This document shows positions 17,246 to 29,344 of a stretch of DNA of 64,000 bases, piece after piece (position 1 is the stretch's first letter; every line of letters starts with the position of its first letter). Source of the DNA: CALMBW01 sp963779645 (GTDB taxonomy: Bacteria; Actinomycetota; CADDZG01; WHSQ01); NCBI GenBank assembly GCA_963779645.1, contig CAVZYX010000005.1, positions 2,302,116-2,366,115 on the forward strand, in the 5' to 3' direction. Below the pieces are notes generated by a model, which saw nothing but the letters and a program-made list of their open reading frames with translations, did no database searches and was not told where the DNA came from. The position numbers and the translations under genes are program-made.

Positions 17246-18897
17246 CTCCCTACTCCAACGCCGCTTCGCTCAGTCCCTTCCCCCCGGCAGGTCACGAAGG
17301 TCCGGCCCCCGCCCACCACTGACGCGTCGAATAGTGGTTCTGCTGCGCGGTCGGTCCATTCAGCTGGCAGCTCGCCATCGGGTCGGACGTTTTCTTCGAC
17401 TGTGTAGGCCGCCATCCATTCGGCGATCTCGGGCATCAACACGCCGTTCGCTTCCTGCTGATCCGCGTTAACGAAGGCTCCTGCTGAGGTTACGCGGGTT
17501 ACCAGGTCGATGTTGTCGTCCGTCTTATCGAAGACTCGGTTGGCGTCGTTCTTGAGTTCGCCTCCGGCGATCGGCCAGCCCCCCGACTCCTCCGGGAATC
17601 TCGTGAAGCCGTGGTCGGCCGTCAGCACGAGGACCCACTCACCTTTCCCGACACTTCGATCCAAAGTGCTCACCAACGATCGCAGTGCGTCATCGGTCGC
17701 CGCAACTACGTCCCCTGTCTCGTCAGACGTCATCCCCCATCGGTGGGCCGAGTCGTCTATCGATTTGAAATTCGTGTAGAGGAGGTCTGGGACTTCGTCT
17801 GTGCCGAAGCCTCGGTCCTCGATCAAGGACTCCAGAACCTTCTCTTGGTAGCTCACGAAGGCTGGACTTGCGTTGCGGAGGGCGGGATCGGTTAGATCGC
17901 GGTCCCCCCATCGGCCATCCAATGCACCGTCCTCCGCGTCGAGAGCTCGCGCCTCGTCTGCGAGCGAAGCTCCGCTCGGTGCAGGGATCTCATATGCAGT
18001 CGCGTCTCCATACGGATCACCCGCGGCATCCAACAGCAAGGCGATGTCGCGGTCGCCACCTGGGTAGTGCGCACCCTGTCCGATCATGCCGAGGTGCCAG
18101 TTGACAGTTGCAACGACCCCAACCAACGGTTCGTTGCCATTCTCTCTGTCGTAGACATCCGCGAACGTGGGGACCTTCACTCGATCGGCATTGTTCCCCT
18201 CGTACGGGTCGATGTAGCTACCGGATGCGGTTTCCATCTTCACCGCGGGGATGCCGTGCTCGCGGGGGAACACCCCGGTTCCGATGGTCGTGTGGATCGG
18301 GGGGGTGTTGGATGGAGTCGAACCGATCTCGGCGTTCGCGTACGACACCCCATCGTCCATCAGGTGCCCAAGGAACGGCCACCGGTCCTGGTGCTCGTCG
18401 AGCACGTTGTTCCCCCCGCCATCCCACACGACGGTAACGATGAGACGGGGTGGCCCGGGATGCCCATCGATGACATCTTCCAAGGGGGGACGCCACGACG
18501 CTTCCACTTCTTCCAACCCAAGGAAAGCAGCATAGGTGGGTGCGAGGTCTGCAAGTGTTGTGGCCACCGGTACCGAACCACGTTTCGTGATCTGTCGGGG
18601 GCCGTAGAACACGAGGGGCACTTCGGCCAGGTAGTCCCAGGGGCCTGTATGCACGGGCTTGCCTGCAGCGCCGATGTAGTTCGGTTCGCGCGGCAGCAGC
18701 GAGATGTCCTGACCGCGCACCGGCACCCACCCCCGCGAGACCCGGGCCAGCTGGTCGTCGAGGTTTCCGCACCTGGGTTTGTCCTCTTCGGTCTGTGCAG
18801 AGCGCGAGACCACTGGTTCGGGGGAGTCCGGTAGAGGATCCTCACTGGTGCATGCGACGAGCATGACGCAAGCGAACACGAGTCCTACTGTCTTCAC
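17242..18897 (-). CDS. Alkaline-phosphatase-superfamily lipoprotein (phosphodiesterase-like)
   Basis: 551 residues. A lipoprotein signal ends at LVAC-TSE (Cys16), so it is anchored outside the membrane. The core matches type I phosphodiesterase/nucleotide pyrophosphatase proteins: metal ligand in VVWDGGGNN, nucleophile region SNTPPIHTTIGTGVFPREHG, further ligands in NFKSIDDSAHRWG and LVLTADHGFTR. The substrate cannot be set from sequence. It follows the dnaE stop by about 70 bases on the same strand and overlaps the metallopeptidase gene downstream. Confidence 0.85.
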   Translation of the reverse strand: MKTVGLVFACVMLVACTSEDPLPDSPEPVVSRSAQTEEDKPRCGNLDDQLARVSRGWVPVRGQDISLLPREPNYIGAAGKPVHTGPWDYLAEVPLVFYGPRQITKRGSVPVATTLADLAPTYAAFLGLEEVEASWRPPLEDVIDGHPGPPRLIVTVVWDGGGNNVLDEHQDRWPFLGHLMDDGVSYANAEIGSTPSNTPPIHTTIGTGVFPREHGIPAVKMETASGSYIDPYEGNNADRVKVPTFADVYDRENGNEPLVGVVATVNWHLGMIGQGAHYPGGDRDIALLLDAAGDPYGDATAYEIPAPSGASLADEARALDAEDGALDGRWGDRDLTDPALRNASPAFVSYQEKVLESLIEDRGFGTDEVPDLLYTNFKSIDDSAHRWGMTSDETGDVVAATDDALRSLVSTLDRSVGKGEWVLVLTADHGFTRFPEESGGWPIAGGELKNDANRVFDKTDDNIDLVTRVTSAGAFVNADQQEANGVLMPEIAEWMAAYTVEENVRPDGELPAEWTDRAAEPLFDASVVGGGRTFVTCRGEGTERSGVGVGR

Positions 18898-18968
18898 GGC
18901 GGCAGGATAAGGGACGCGCTGTTTGACGGGTTCGGCTGGGTCTCAAGTGCGAAGCTCGGGCCGTTGGG

Positions 18969-21900
18969 TTAGACGTCGGCTAGAGAGTCGGGGCCGAGCA
19001 ACATCTTCAGTTCGGCATATAGACCGTTGCTCGTATCGACCCAGAACTCGCTGCCCAATCGAAGCGTCGTGGAATCGAGGCCCTTCATCAGCTCGAGGAA
19101 AACTTGGGTGGGGCCGGGATGGCCGGCGAGAACCTCTTTGAGTGAGGCAACTGCATTCGGTGTACACGAATCCGCGGGCATCTTTATCTTCAACGGCTTG
19201 TTATCGCCGAACTTCTCTTCTCGGATCTCGGTAACGATCAGCTTCACAGAGTCGTCGCGCACATCACGATCGACGCGGCCCTTGATCAACAGGATCTTGT
19301 CCATAGCTACCAACATGGCGTACTTCTCATAGACCTTGGGGAACACCAAGCACTCGACAGACGCTCCCGAGAGATCCTCGACGTTCAGCATCAACATCAC
19401 GCCGCCGTTCTTCGTGACTCGTTTCGTGAGCCCCGCGACCAACCCGCCGATCTGGAGCATCTCCCCCGGCTGACGCGAGTCGAGGGCCGAGATCTGGCAA
19501 TCGCACATCTTGTTCAGAAGGCCCTCGATACCCAACAGCGGATGGTCGGAAACGAAGACGCCGAGCATCTCCTTCTCTTTAGCGAGGAGTAGTTCCTTAA
19601 CGTGCTCTTCGATCGAGATGGGTGCATCGTGGCTCTCCGGCGCGTCGCCATTAGCCGCGCCGAACAGAGAGAACTGGCCGGCCTCTTCCTGCTTGCGCTG
19701 CGTGCTGATCTGTTCGACGGACCCCTCGAAAACATCCAGCAGCCCCTTGCGAGTGTGGCCAAGCGCTTCGAAAGCTCCTGCCCAGATAAGAGACTCGACC
19801 GTCTTCCGGTTGAGGCAGACGTAATCGACCTTGCGACAGAAGTCGAAGAACGAAGTGAAGTCGCCTTTGACACGACGCGCTTCCATGATCTTCTCGACGA
19901 CGTTCTCGCCGATCCCCCTCACGGCAGAGAGACCGAATCGGATACTCGATCCGACCGGCGTGAAGTCCATCTCGGACGTGTTCACGTCGGGAAGTTGCAC
20001 CTCGATGCCCATCCGCCGTGACATAGCCAGGTACTTCGGTTTGTCGTCCTTGCGATCTTTCACCGACGTGAGCAACGCCGCGACGTACTCGACCGGGTAG
20101 TGGGCTTTGAGCCACGCAGTTTGATAGGCGATGTAGGCGTAGCAAGCCGAGTGAGCACGGTTGAACGAGTAATCGGCGAAAGGCTGGATCAAACCCCACA
20201 GCTCCCTCGCCTGGCTCTCCTGCATGCCGCTCCGTTTGCAGCCTTCGATGAAGACGGGCTCTTCGGCCTTCATCAGGTCCCGGTTCTTCTTCCCGATCGC
20301 CTTACGCACCATGTCAGCTTTTCCGGGTGTGTAGCCAGCCAGCGCCTGGAGGAGGAGCACGATCTGTTCCTGGTAGACCAGCACGCCGTAGGTCTCTTTA
20401 GTGAGCTCCTCCAACGAAGGGTGGAAGTACTGCACCTTCGATGAGTCGTTCTTGCGCTCGATGTACTTCGGGATCTCGTCCATGGGACCTGGACGATAGA
20501 GAGCGATGAGAGCCATGATGTGCTCGAAGCGCTCGGGTCTGAGTTGGACCAGCAACCGCCTCATCCCATCCGATTCCAGTTGGAACACACCGTCCGAATC
20601 GCCGCGCTGGAGCATCTCGTAGACCTTCGGATCGTCGAAATCAAGGTTGTCGACGTCAACGTCGGTCCCGCGGTTCGTACGGATGTACTCGCGGGTTAGA
20701 TCGATGACGGTCAGGTTACGGAGGCCGAGGAAGTCGATCTTCAGCAACCCCAGATCGGTGACGCCCTTCATGTCGAACTGCGTCACGACTTCGCCGTGGT
20801 CACCGCGTTTGAGGGGAACGTGATCGATAAGGGGGTCGCGTCCGATGACGACCCCTGCCGCATGGATACCTGCCGACCTCTTCAGATTCTCGATCCCAAG
20901 AGCGACATCGATGATCTCTTTGGCTGCACCGCCGCCCTCGTAAGCCTCACGTAGTTCGGTCGCAGTCTCGAGTGCGCTTCCGAGACCGGAGTCGCGGCCC
21001 ATGATCAGCTGGGGATACATCTTGGTTAGGCGATCGCCCTCTTGATATGGGAAGCCCAGCACGCGGGCCGCATCCTTGATCGCCTGCTTCCCTTTGATCG
21101 TGCCGTAGGTGACGATCTGCGCCACGCGGTCGGAGCCGTATTTCTCTGTCACGTACCGGATGACATCGCCGCGCCGACGCTCGTCGAAGTCGATATCGAT
21201 GTCCGGCATCTCGACTCGTTCGGGGTTGAGGAAACGTTCGAACATCAGGTTGTAGCGCAATGGGTCGAGCTCGGTGATCCCCAGCGCGTACGAGACGATC
21301 GAACCGGCCGCGCTCCCCCGGCCCGGTCCCACACGGATCCCTTGGTCCTTCGCCCAGTTCACGAAATCCTGAACGACGAGGAAGTAGCCGGCGAACCCCA
21401 TCGACTCGATCGTCTTCAGTTCGTATTCGGCCCTCTCACGTATCTCGCGCTCGAGGGTCTCTCCATAGAGCTTCTTGCAACCGTCGAAGACGAGCTTGGA
21501 CAGATACTCGTCCTGACTCTCTCCGTCCGGTACCTGGTACAGCGGAAGGATGTGATCGCCCATCTTGATCGTGACGTCACAACGCTCCGCTATCTCGAGA
21601 CTCGTCTCGCAAGCGCCAGGCCATGCTTGGAACTTCGCAGCCATCTCTTCGGGGCTCTTCAGGTAGAACTCGTCGGAATCGAACTTGAAGCGGTTCGGGT
21701 CGCTGAGCTCGGACCCGGTGTTGATGCACAACAGGACGTCGTGAGCGGTGGCCTGACCCTTGTTCGTGTAGTGACTGTCGTTCGTGCAGACCCACGAGAT
21801 GCCCATCTCTTGACCGATGCGGACCAATTCGTCGTTGAGTGGACGCTGCTCACGGATGCCGTGGTCCTGAAGCTCGAGGTAGAAGCGATCGCCGAACACC

Positions 21901-22421
21901 TCGCGGTACCACGCCGCCTTGTTCCGAGCACCTTTCAGGTCACCGGCGACGATCAACTTGGGGATCTCGGCACTCAGACAGCCCGACAGACAGATAAGTC
22001 CTTCGGAGTGCTCCTTGATGAGCTCGTGATCGGAACGCGGCCAGTAATGGAAGCCCTCGAGCCACGCCTTTGACGAGATCTTGACCAGGTTCCGGTAGCC
22101 GGTTTGGTTCATCGCGAGCAGCGTCAGGTGGAAGACCTTGTCATTGTGCTCGCGCTGTGGAGGCTTCTCGAACCGGCTACCGCCCCCGAACAGATAGCCC
22201 TCCATGCCGATGATCGGCTTGACGCCTGCCTTGCTTCCCGTCTTGTAGAACTCGAGGGCGCCATACATGTTGCCGTGGTCGGTGATGGCGCAGGCCGGCA
22301 TCCCCATGTCGGCGGCAGCCTTGAACATGTCCGGGATCCGGGAAGCCCCGTCCAGCATCGAGTACTCGGTATGAGCGTGGAGATGAACGAAGCTCACGTG
22401 TCTTGGACTACCCCCCGGCAT
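18969..22421 (-). CDS. dnaE: DNA polymerase III alpha subunit
   Basis: Replicative polymerase of about 1,150 residues, full length with no frameshift. Domains in order: PHP (FVHLHAHTEYSMLDG; ITDHGNMYG), palm with catalytic aspartates in EMPDIDIDFDERRRG (near residue 405), fingers (VGPGRGSAAGSIVSYALG; MVRKAIGKKNRDLM), helix-hairpin-helix (LSAVRGIGENVVEKI) and a C-terminal OB fold (VAGLTKRVTKNGGVM). Start is ATG 22421 or, equally possible, GTG 22397 directly before the conserved SFVHLH. An 18-bp palindrome lies just upstream. Confidence 0.97.
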   Translation of the reverse strand: MPGGSPRHVSFVHLHAHTEYSMLDGASRIPDMFKAAADMGMPACAITDHGNMYGALEFYKTGSKAGVKPIIGMEGYLFGGGSRFEKPPQREHNDKVFHLTLLAMNQTGYRNLVKISSKAWLEGFHYWPRSDHELIKEHSEGLICLSGCLSAEIPKLIVAGDLKGARNKAAWYREVFGDRFYLELQDHGIREQRPLNDELVRIGQEMGISWVCTNDSHYTNKGQATAHDVLLCINTGSELSDPNRFKFDSDEFYLKSPEEMAAKFQAWPGACETSLEIAERCDVTIKMGDHILPLYQVPDGESQDEYLSKLVFDGCKKLYGETLEREIRERAEYELKTIESMGFAGYFLVVQDFVNWAKDQGIRVGPGRGSAAGSIVSYALGITELDPLRYNLMFERFLNPERVEMPDIDIDFDERRRGDVIRYVTEKYGSDRVAQIVTYGTIKGKQAIKDAARVLGFPYQEGDRLTKMYPQLIMGRDSGLGSALETATELREAYEGGGAAKEIIDVALGIENLKRSAGIHAAGVVIGRDPLIDHVPLKRGDHGEVVTQFDMKGVTDLGLLKIDFLGLRNLTVIDLTREYIRTNRGTDVDVDNLDFDDPKVYEMLQRGDSDGVFQLESDGMRRLLVQLRPERFEHIMALIALYRPGPMDEIPKYIERKNDSSKVQYFHPSLEELTKETYGVLVYQEQIVLLLQALAGYTPGKADMVRKAIGKKNRDLMKAEEPVFIEGCKRSGMQESQARELWGLIQPFADYSFNRAHSACYAYIAYQTAWLKAHYPVEYVAALLTSVKDRKDDKPKYLAMSRRMGIEVQLPDVNTSEMDFTPVGSSIRFGLSAVRGIGENVVEKIMEARRVKGDFTSFFDFCRKVDYVCLNRKTVESLIWAGAFEALGHTRKGLLDVFEGSVEQISTQRKQEEAGQFSLFGAANGDAPESHDAPISIEEHVKELLLAKEKEMLGVFVSDHPLLGIEGLLNKMCDCQISALDSRQPGEMLQIGGLVAGLTKRVTKNGGVMLMLNVEDLSGASVECLVFPKVYEKYAMLVAMDKILLIKGRVDRDVRDDSVKLIVTEIREEKFGDNKPLKIKMPADSCTPNAVASLKEVLAGHPGPTQVFLELMKGLDSTTLRLGSEFWVDTSNGLYAELKMLLGPDSLADV

Positions 22422-22438
22422 CGATCTCGGACCCTATG

Positions 22439-22456
22439 AATCACAACCTTGTGATT
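22439..22456. promoter_or_regulatory. 18-bp palindrome upstream of dnaE
   Basis: AATCACAACCTTGTGATT: perfect 8-base arms around CC. It lies 18 bases upstream of the dnaE ATG, within the likely promoter region (a GATAAT-like hexamer overlaps its upstream edge on the minus strand). A nearly identical copy lies upstream of mraZ at 48108-48125. Probably an operator for a dimeric regulator; the regulator is unknown. Confidence 0.45.
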
Positions 22457-22609
22457 ATCGTCGCTCGCTGGGACAAGGGCCGTCAAGCACGTCTCTGCGA
22501 CCTGCGAAAAGGACGCTGTCAAGCACCGAAATGTCCCGGGGAAGTCCCAAAAAACGGCCGTCGCGGAGGACCCCGGGTTAGCAGGGTGGGTCCGAGGCCC
22601 ACCGCGAAG

Positions 22610-22669
22610 CCTGTGGGTCCAGGCAACCCCATCGGCCCTGTGGATATCCAGAGGGCTAACCCTGTGGGT
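22610..22669. repeat. Three CCTGTGGRT repeats in the dnaE-rluD gap
   Basis: The 267-base gap between dnaE and rluD has no convincing gene. It holds CCTGTGGGT at 22610-22618, CCTGTGGAT at 22637-22645 and CCTGTGGGT at 22661-22669 (27 and 24 bases apart). Read on the minus strand the middle copy gives ATATCCACA, one base from the classical DnaA box TTATCCACA. Function unproven. Confidence 0.3.
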
Positions 22670-22688
22670 TTCCTGTCGGATCCGGCGC

Positions 22689-23615
22689 CTAGCTGTTGGT
22701 AAGGAGCCCAGATCGCTCCAGCACGGCGGCGAGATCGTCCGGCAGGGGCTCAGAGAACTCGAGCACACGGCCATCGTCCGGATGAGGAAAGCTGATCCGG
22801 GCCGCGTGGAGGAAGGGCCGCTGCAGACCGAGCTCCTTAGCGAGCTCCGATCTCCCCCCGTAGACCGGATCCCCAAGCACAGGATGCTTGAGGTGAGACA
22901 TATGGACGCGGATCTGATGGGTGCGTCCGGTTTCTAGCGATACCTCAAGGTAGCTACAGCGCTTGTCCGAGCCGAGCACCTTGTAGTGGGTCACCGCGTC
23001 ACGCCCTTCGCCGGTCACCGCCATCCTGTGTCTCTGGGTCGGGTGTCTACCAACCGGAGCTTCGATCGTGCCGGACACGGCCGGCATGGTGCCCCGAACG
23101 AGAACGAGATATGTACGTTTGATCTCGCGCCTCTTCAAAGCAGCTGAAAGATGATGGTGCGCCTCGTCGTCGCGCGCGATCATCAGCAACCCTGACGTGT
23201 CTTTGTCGAGTCGATGGACGATCCCGGGTCGTGCCGGGTCCACCTGCGACAACGGCTCGCCAAGCGCGAGCAGCGCGTTCACCAGGGTTCCACCAGGAGT
23301 CCCGGACCCTGGGTGAACGACTAGACCAGGTGGTTTGTAAAGGACCATCACCCTGTCGTCCGCGTAGCGGATATGGACGGGGATGTCTTCGGGTTCGGGA
23401 AGTGCGTCGGGAAGCTGCTCTTCTATCTCGCCGGTGACGACATCTCCATCGACCAAGCGATAGGAGGGCTTCACGGGGTGGCCCGACACGGTCACTGTTC
23501 CCTGTTTGATCGCGACCTGAACGGCGCTCCTCGGTCGACCCGTGACCTTAGAGACGGCAGCGTCCAATCGCTCCCCCGCCACCTCAGGATCCGCCGTGAA
23601 GCTGAAGCCGCTCAT
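22689..23615 (-). CDS. RluA/RluD-family rRNA pseudouridine synthase
   Basis: 308 residues. An N-terminal S4-like RNA-binding domain (GERLDAAVSKVTGRPRSAVQ) is followed by the catalytic domain with the aspartate in GIVHRLDKDTSGLLM, plus LETGRTHQIRVHM and HPVLGDPVYGG. Such enzymes modify uridines in 23S rRNA helices; RluD-type is most likely from the neighbour lspA, a common pairing. The start ATG overlaps the lspA stop by 4 bases. Confidence 0.93.
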   Translation of the reverse strand: MSGFSFTADPEVAGERLDAAVSKVTGRPRSAVQVAIKQGTVTVSGHPVKPSYRLVDGDVVTGEIEEQLPDALPEPEDIPVHIRYADDRVMVLYKPPGLVVHPGSGTPGGTLVNALLALGEPLSQVDPARPGIVHRLDKDTSGLLMIARDDEAHHHLSAALKRREIKRTYLVLVRGTMPAVSGTIEAPVGRHPTQRHRMAVTGEGRDAVTHYKVLGSDKRCSYLEVSLETGRTHQIRVHMSHLKHPVLGDPVYGGRSELAKELGLQRPFLHAARISFPHPDDGRVLEFSEPLPDDLAAVLERSGLLTNS

Positions 23616-24097
23616 CCCGCGACCTCTTCCTCCTTCGCATCACTCGCCGTGCGATCTTTACCTGCGCCAAACAGAAAGATGGACGCTACGCCGATGACGA
23701 TGCATGAGTCCGCGACATTGAAGACCGGCCATACATGGAAGTCGATGAAGTCCACCACGCGGCCCCCCGTATCGCGAAATACGCGATCGAACACGTTGCC
23801 CAACCCTCCACCAAGCACCAGCCCCAACGGGATGATCCAGCGTGCGTCATCGATGTGGCGCACCCACACAAGGATCACAACAGCGGCAGCGATCGTGGCA
23901 ACAAGAAACAGGCCGGGAAGACCTTGCATCAAGCCGAAGGCTCCGCCCGAGTTGTACGTCAAACGCAGGGTCAACACGCCGCTGATGATGTCTTTAGGTT
24001 GGTCGAGGTTCTCGAGGGCCCAGGACTTAGTTAGCTGGTCGACCCCCACAACAAGGCTCGCAGCTAAGAAAAGGCGAAGGTACAGACGTCCAACCAC
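23612..24097 (-). CDS. lspA: Lipoprotein signal peptidase II
   Basis: Aspartic membrane protease that removes signal peptides from diacylated prolipoproteins; lipoprotein genes in this window are potential clients. 161 residues from GTG 24097 (VVGRLYLRLFL); the longer upstream frame overlaps the zinc-finger gene and is not family-like. Four membrane helices. Conserved blocks are VVGVDQLTKSWA, TYNSGGAFGL, GGGLGNVFDRVF and FNVADSCIVIG; the aspartates of the last two form the catalytic pair. Confidence 0.94.
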   Translation of the reverse strand: MVGRLYLRLFLAASLVVGVDQLTKSWALENLDQPKDIISGVLTLRLTYNSGGAFGLMQGLPGLFLVATIAAAVVILVWVRHIDDARWIIPLGLVLGGGLGNVFDRVFRDTGGRVVDFIDFHVWPVFNVADSCIVIGVASIFLFGAGKDRTASDAKEEEVAG

Positions 24098-24126
24098 CTG
24101 ACGATGACCTTGGTCAGTGGGCGCTG

Positions 24127-25047
24127 TCAGCGGGTGCGCTCTTCGCGCCGCTTGCAATCGAGACACAATAGAACGCGCGGAAAAGCCTTTATACGAGCAG
24201 CGTCGATCGGATTGCCGCAGCTCTCGCATGTCCCGTAGAGACCTTCGTCGATCCGTCGGAGAGCACGGGTGACCTGGTCGATCAGATCGAGGACGTTGTT
24301 CCGGATCGAAAGATCTCGCTCACGATCGAAGGTGGCAGTGCCGGCGTCTGCGAAGTCCTCGCTGAGACCCGCCTCTCCGGTCATGTCGGACTGGCTAGAT
24401 TCGAAGGAATCGGCCTCGAGATCGGCCAGCCTCTGCTCGAGCTCTGCCTTCTCTTGTTCGAGGTCCGTACGGATCTTATTCAGCTGCGCCTTGTCAAGCT
24501 TGATCGGCTTTGCCGGCCGGGATGAGGTCTTGGGCTTCTCCGGTGGCCTCTTGATCAGCGGGCCCTTCATCGGAGCGGCCTTGGTGGTCGGCTTGGAGGG
24601 TTGCTTGACCTCAACCACAGGCTCGGGCGCCGGTTTCGCCGTCGTCTTCTTCGCGGTGGTCTTCTTCGCCGGGGACTTTTCTACTGGCTTACGAGCCACC
24701 GGCTTCTTGGCGACCGTCTTCTTGGCGACCGTCTTCTTGGCAGTCGTCTTCTTCGCGGTGGTCTTCTTCTTCGCGGTGGTCTTCTTGGGGGTCGCCTTGC
24801 GGGCTGTGGTTTTCTTGGCGACCGTCTTCTTGGCGACAGTCTTGCGGGCCACGGCCTTCTTCGCGGTGGTCTTCTTAGGGGTCGCCTTGCGGGCCGTGGT
24901 CTTTTTCGCCACAGACTTGCGAGCGGTCGTCTTCTTCACCGTCGTTTTCTTAGTCGTTGTCTTAGTCGTTTTCTTAGTCGCCACCGCATCCCCTAGGTGT
25001 CCAACCAGGTCCTTGGCCAATCGGGCTATCCGCTTAGCCGGGCTCAT
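24127..25047 (-). CDS. TraR/DksA-type zinc-finger protein with histone H1-like Lys/Thr/Ala repeat region
   Basis: 306 residues from ATG 25047 (MSPAKRIARL). Residues about 25-185 are a low-complexity basic region made of KKTTAKKT, ARKAT and PKKT units, resembling the tail of histone H1. After a Pro/Lys linker comes a coiled coil (KIRTDLEQEKAELEQRLADL) and the C4 zinc finger CESCGNPIDAARIKAFPR...CLDCK of the DksA/TraR family. DksA-like proteins bind RNA polymerase; the basic tail would favour DNA binding. Position next to lspA, rluD and ileS is usual for actinobacterial TraR/DksA-domain genes, but the long tail is unusual. Confidence 0.84.
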   Translation of the reverse strand: MSPAKRIARLAKDLVGHLGDAVATKKTTKTTTKKTTVKKTTARKSVAKKTTARKATPKKTTAKKAVARKTVAKKTVAKKTTARKATPKKTTAKKKTTAKKTTAKKTVAKKTVAKKPVARKPVEKSPAKKTTAKKTTAKPAPEPVVEVKQPSKPTTKAAPMKGPLIKRPPEKPKTSSRPAKPIKLDKAQLNKIRTDLEQEKAELEQRLADLEADSFESSQSDMTGEAGLSEDFADAGTATFDRERDLSIRNNVLDLIDQVTRALRRIDEGLYGTCESCGNPIDAARIKAFPRVLLCLDCKRREERTR

Positions 25048-25348
25048 GGGGGGCGGACGATAGCACAAGCTGAACCGCTTTTTGTAACTCGGCCACGTCC
25101 ACACCTTCGATCGAGACCCTCTTTGCCCGGCTGGACTCACCGGACACGACCGCAACGCTCGACTTCGGAATGTCGAGCCACTTCGCGATGAGAACGCAGA
25201 TAGCGGCGTTCGCCTTCCCATCCTCGGGAAGAGCCCGGGTCTTGATCTTGAGAGCCCCCCGGTACTCGCCGCCGATCGCATCCCGGGCCGCCCGCGGCTG
25301 AACGAACACCGCCAACACTGCCCCGCCCCGCTTGTCCTGAGTGATCAC
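25034..25348 (-). CDS. DUF167 (YggU-family) protein
   Basis: 104 residues from GTG 25348 (VITQDKRGGAVLAVFVQP). Family pattern: LAVFVQPRAARDAIGGEYRG, then LKIKTRALPEDGKANAAI and LDIPKSSVAVVSGESSRAKRV. Function unknown across the family. It overlaps the following zinc-finger gene by 14 bases and is divergent from ileS, with 69 bases between the starts. Confidence 0.85.
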   Translation of the reverse strand: MITQDKRGGAVLAVFVQPRAARDAIGGEYRGALKIKTRALPEDGKANAAICVLIAKWLDIPKSSVAVVSGESSRAKRVSIEGVDVAELQKAVQLVLSSAPHEPG

Positions 25349-25417
25349 CCTTTCATCTTCCCAACTCACGGGTCGCGGTGCCCCGACGGGACGGCGCCGA
25401 CCGATACCCTGTGCGGC

Positions 25418-28582
<3,165 letters not shown>

Positions 28583-28649
28583 CGACTGATCCGAGATCTG
28601 TGCGGGATTCGCAACCGCATCGGTACAAATTCTTACAAAGAATCTGGGC

Positions 28650-29006
28650 TTAGCCGGCTTCGGCCCTGGCTAGGTCGAGGACGACCTCGAGGTTCGGCAT
28701 GTCGCCTTTGATGTACAGGAAGTCCGCCCATTCGGGCTTGTTCTCGAGCACGCCTGAGAAGGCGATGATCCGAGCCACCGGGTACCTCTCACGTATCTGG
28801 GCCGCAGCCGTGGCACCATCCATCCCGGGCATCCAGTAGTCGAGGAAGATCAGATCAGGGGCGAAGTGATCGCATACGCGAACAGCCTGCTCGCCGTCCG
28901 CAGCTTCACGCACCTCGCCGACCCCATCCTCCACCGAGAAAGCGATCCGCAGCATCGCCCGTATGGAAGTGTCGTCGTCAACGAGAAGCACTTTCAAAGG
29001 CCGCAC
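28650..29006 (-). CDS. Single-domain response regulator
   Basis: 118 residues, a receiver (CheY-like) domain only. Acidic pocket VLLVDDDTSI, phospho-acceptor Asp in LIFLDYWMPGMDG, switch Ser in IIAFSG, conserved Lys in LYIKGD. No output domain and no histidine kinase nearby, so it would act by protein contact and be phosphorylated from elsewhere. It follows the divIVA group but after a 131-base gap (29007-29137) with only a weak hairpin (GGGCTGGTAGCCC). Confidence 0.86.
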   Translation of the reverse strand: MRPLKVLLVDDDTSIRAMLRIAFSVEDGVGEVREAADGEQAVRVCDHFAPDLIFLDYWMPGMDGATAAAQIRERYPVARIIAFSGVLENKPEWADFLYIKGDMPNLEVVLDLARAEAG

Positions 29007-29137
29007 TTACCCGCTCCTTAGGGTCCCCTCAACGAATCCTGTCGCTTATGTGTGAATAGTGTGCGGGCGAGTGGCCTTAAGTCACCATAAGTAGTTGTCG
29101 CAGGGCTGGTAGCCCGGTGCGGAGCCGTCGGATGGCC

Positions 29138-29344
29138 CTATCTGGAGTCTTCGGATGGCGGTGCGGCTGGGCTTCCGCCCGGATGCTTGCTCCGGTAGTA
29201 GGCCAGCGCGAGACATACCGCGGCCCCCACGCTGGCGAAGATCGATCCCCAGATCAACGATTCGTTCGCCCCGATCCAGCCGAGAACCAGGGTCACGGCG
29301 GACACCAGGATCAGCATTATCGAGCCGGCGATGAGGTAGGTCAC
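29138..29344 (-). CDS. Small two-helix membrane protein
   Basis: 68 residues if it starts at GTG 29344 (VTYLIAGSIML), which overlaps the divIVA stop as GTGA; an ATG at 29362 would add six residues. Two hydrophobic helices (about 2-21 and 30-51) and a Ser/Pro-rich tail. No family recognised. Coupling to divIVA suggests a role at the cell pole or membrane, an inference from position only. Confidence 0.6.
   Translation of the reverse strand: MTYLIAGSIMLILVSAVTLVLGWIGANESLIWGSIFASVGAAVCLALAYYRSKHPGGSPAAPPSEDSR

Noticed and set aside
24269..25063. Plus-strand hydrophobic frame (FFAVVFL repeats) opposite the zinc-finger gene
   Set aside because: It is the exact complement of the Lys/Thr repeat codons, so it is a shadow and not a membrane protein.
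25349..25417. T-box riboswitch before ileS
   Set aside because: Only 69 bases separate ileS from the divergent DUF167 gene and no T-box sequence or terminator hairpin is seen there.
28629..28643. Small inverted repeat ATTCTT-ACA-AAGAAT between ileS and the response regulator as terminator
   Set aside because: Six weak A/T-rich pairs and no convincing U-run on either strand; too weak to call.
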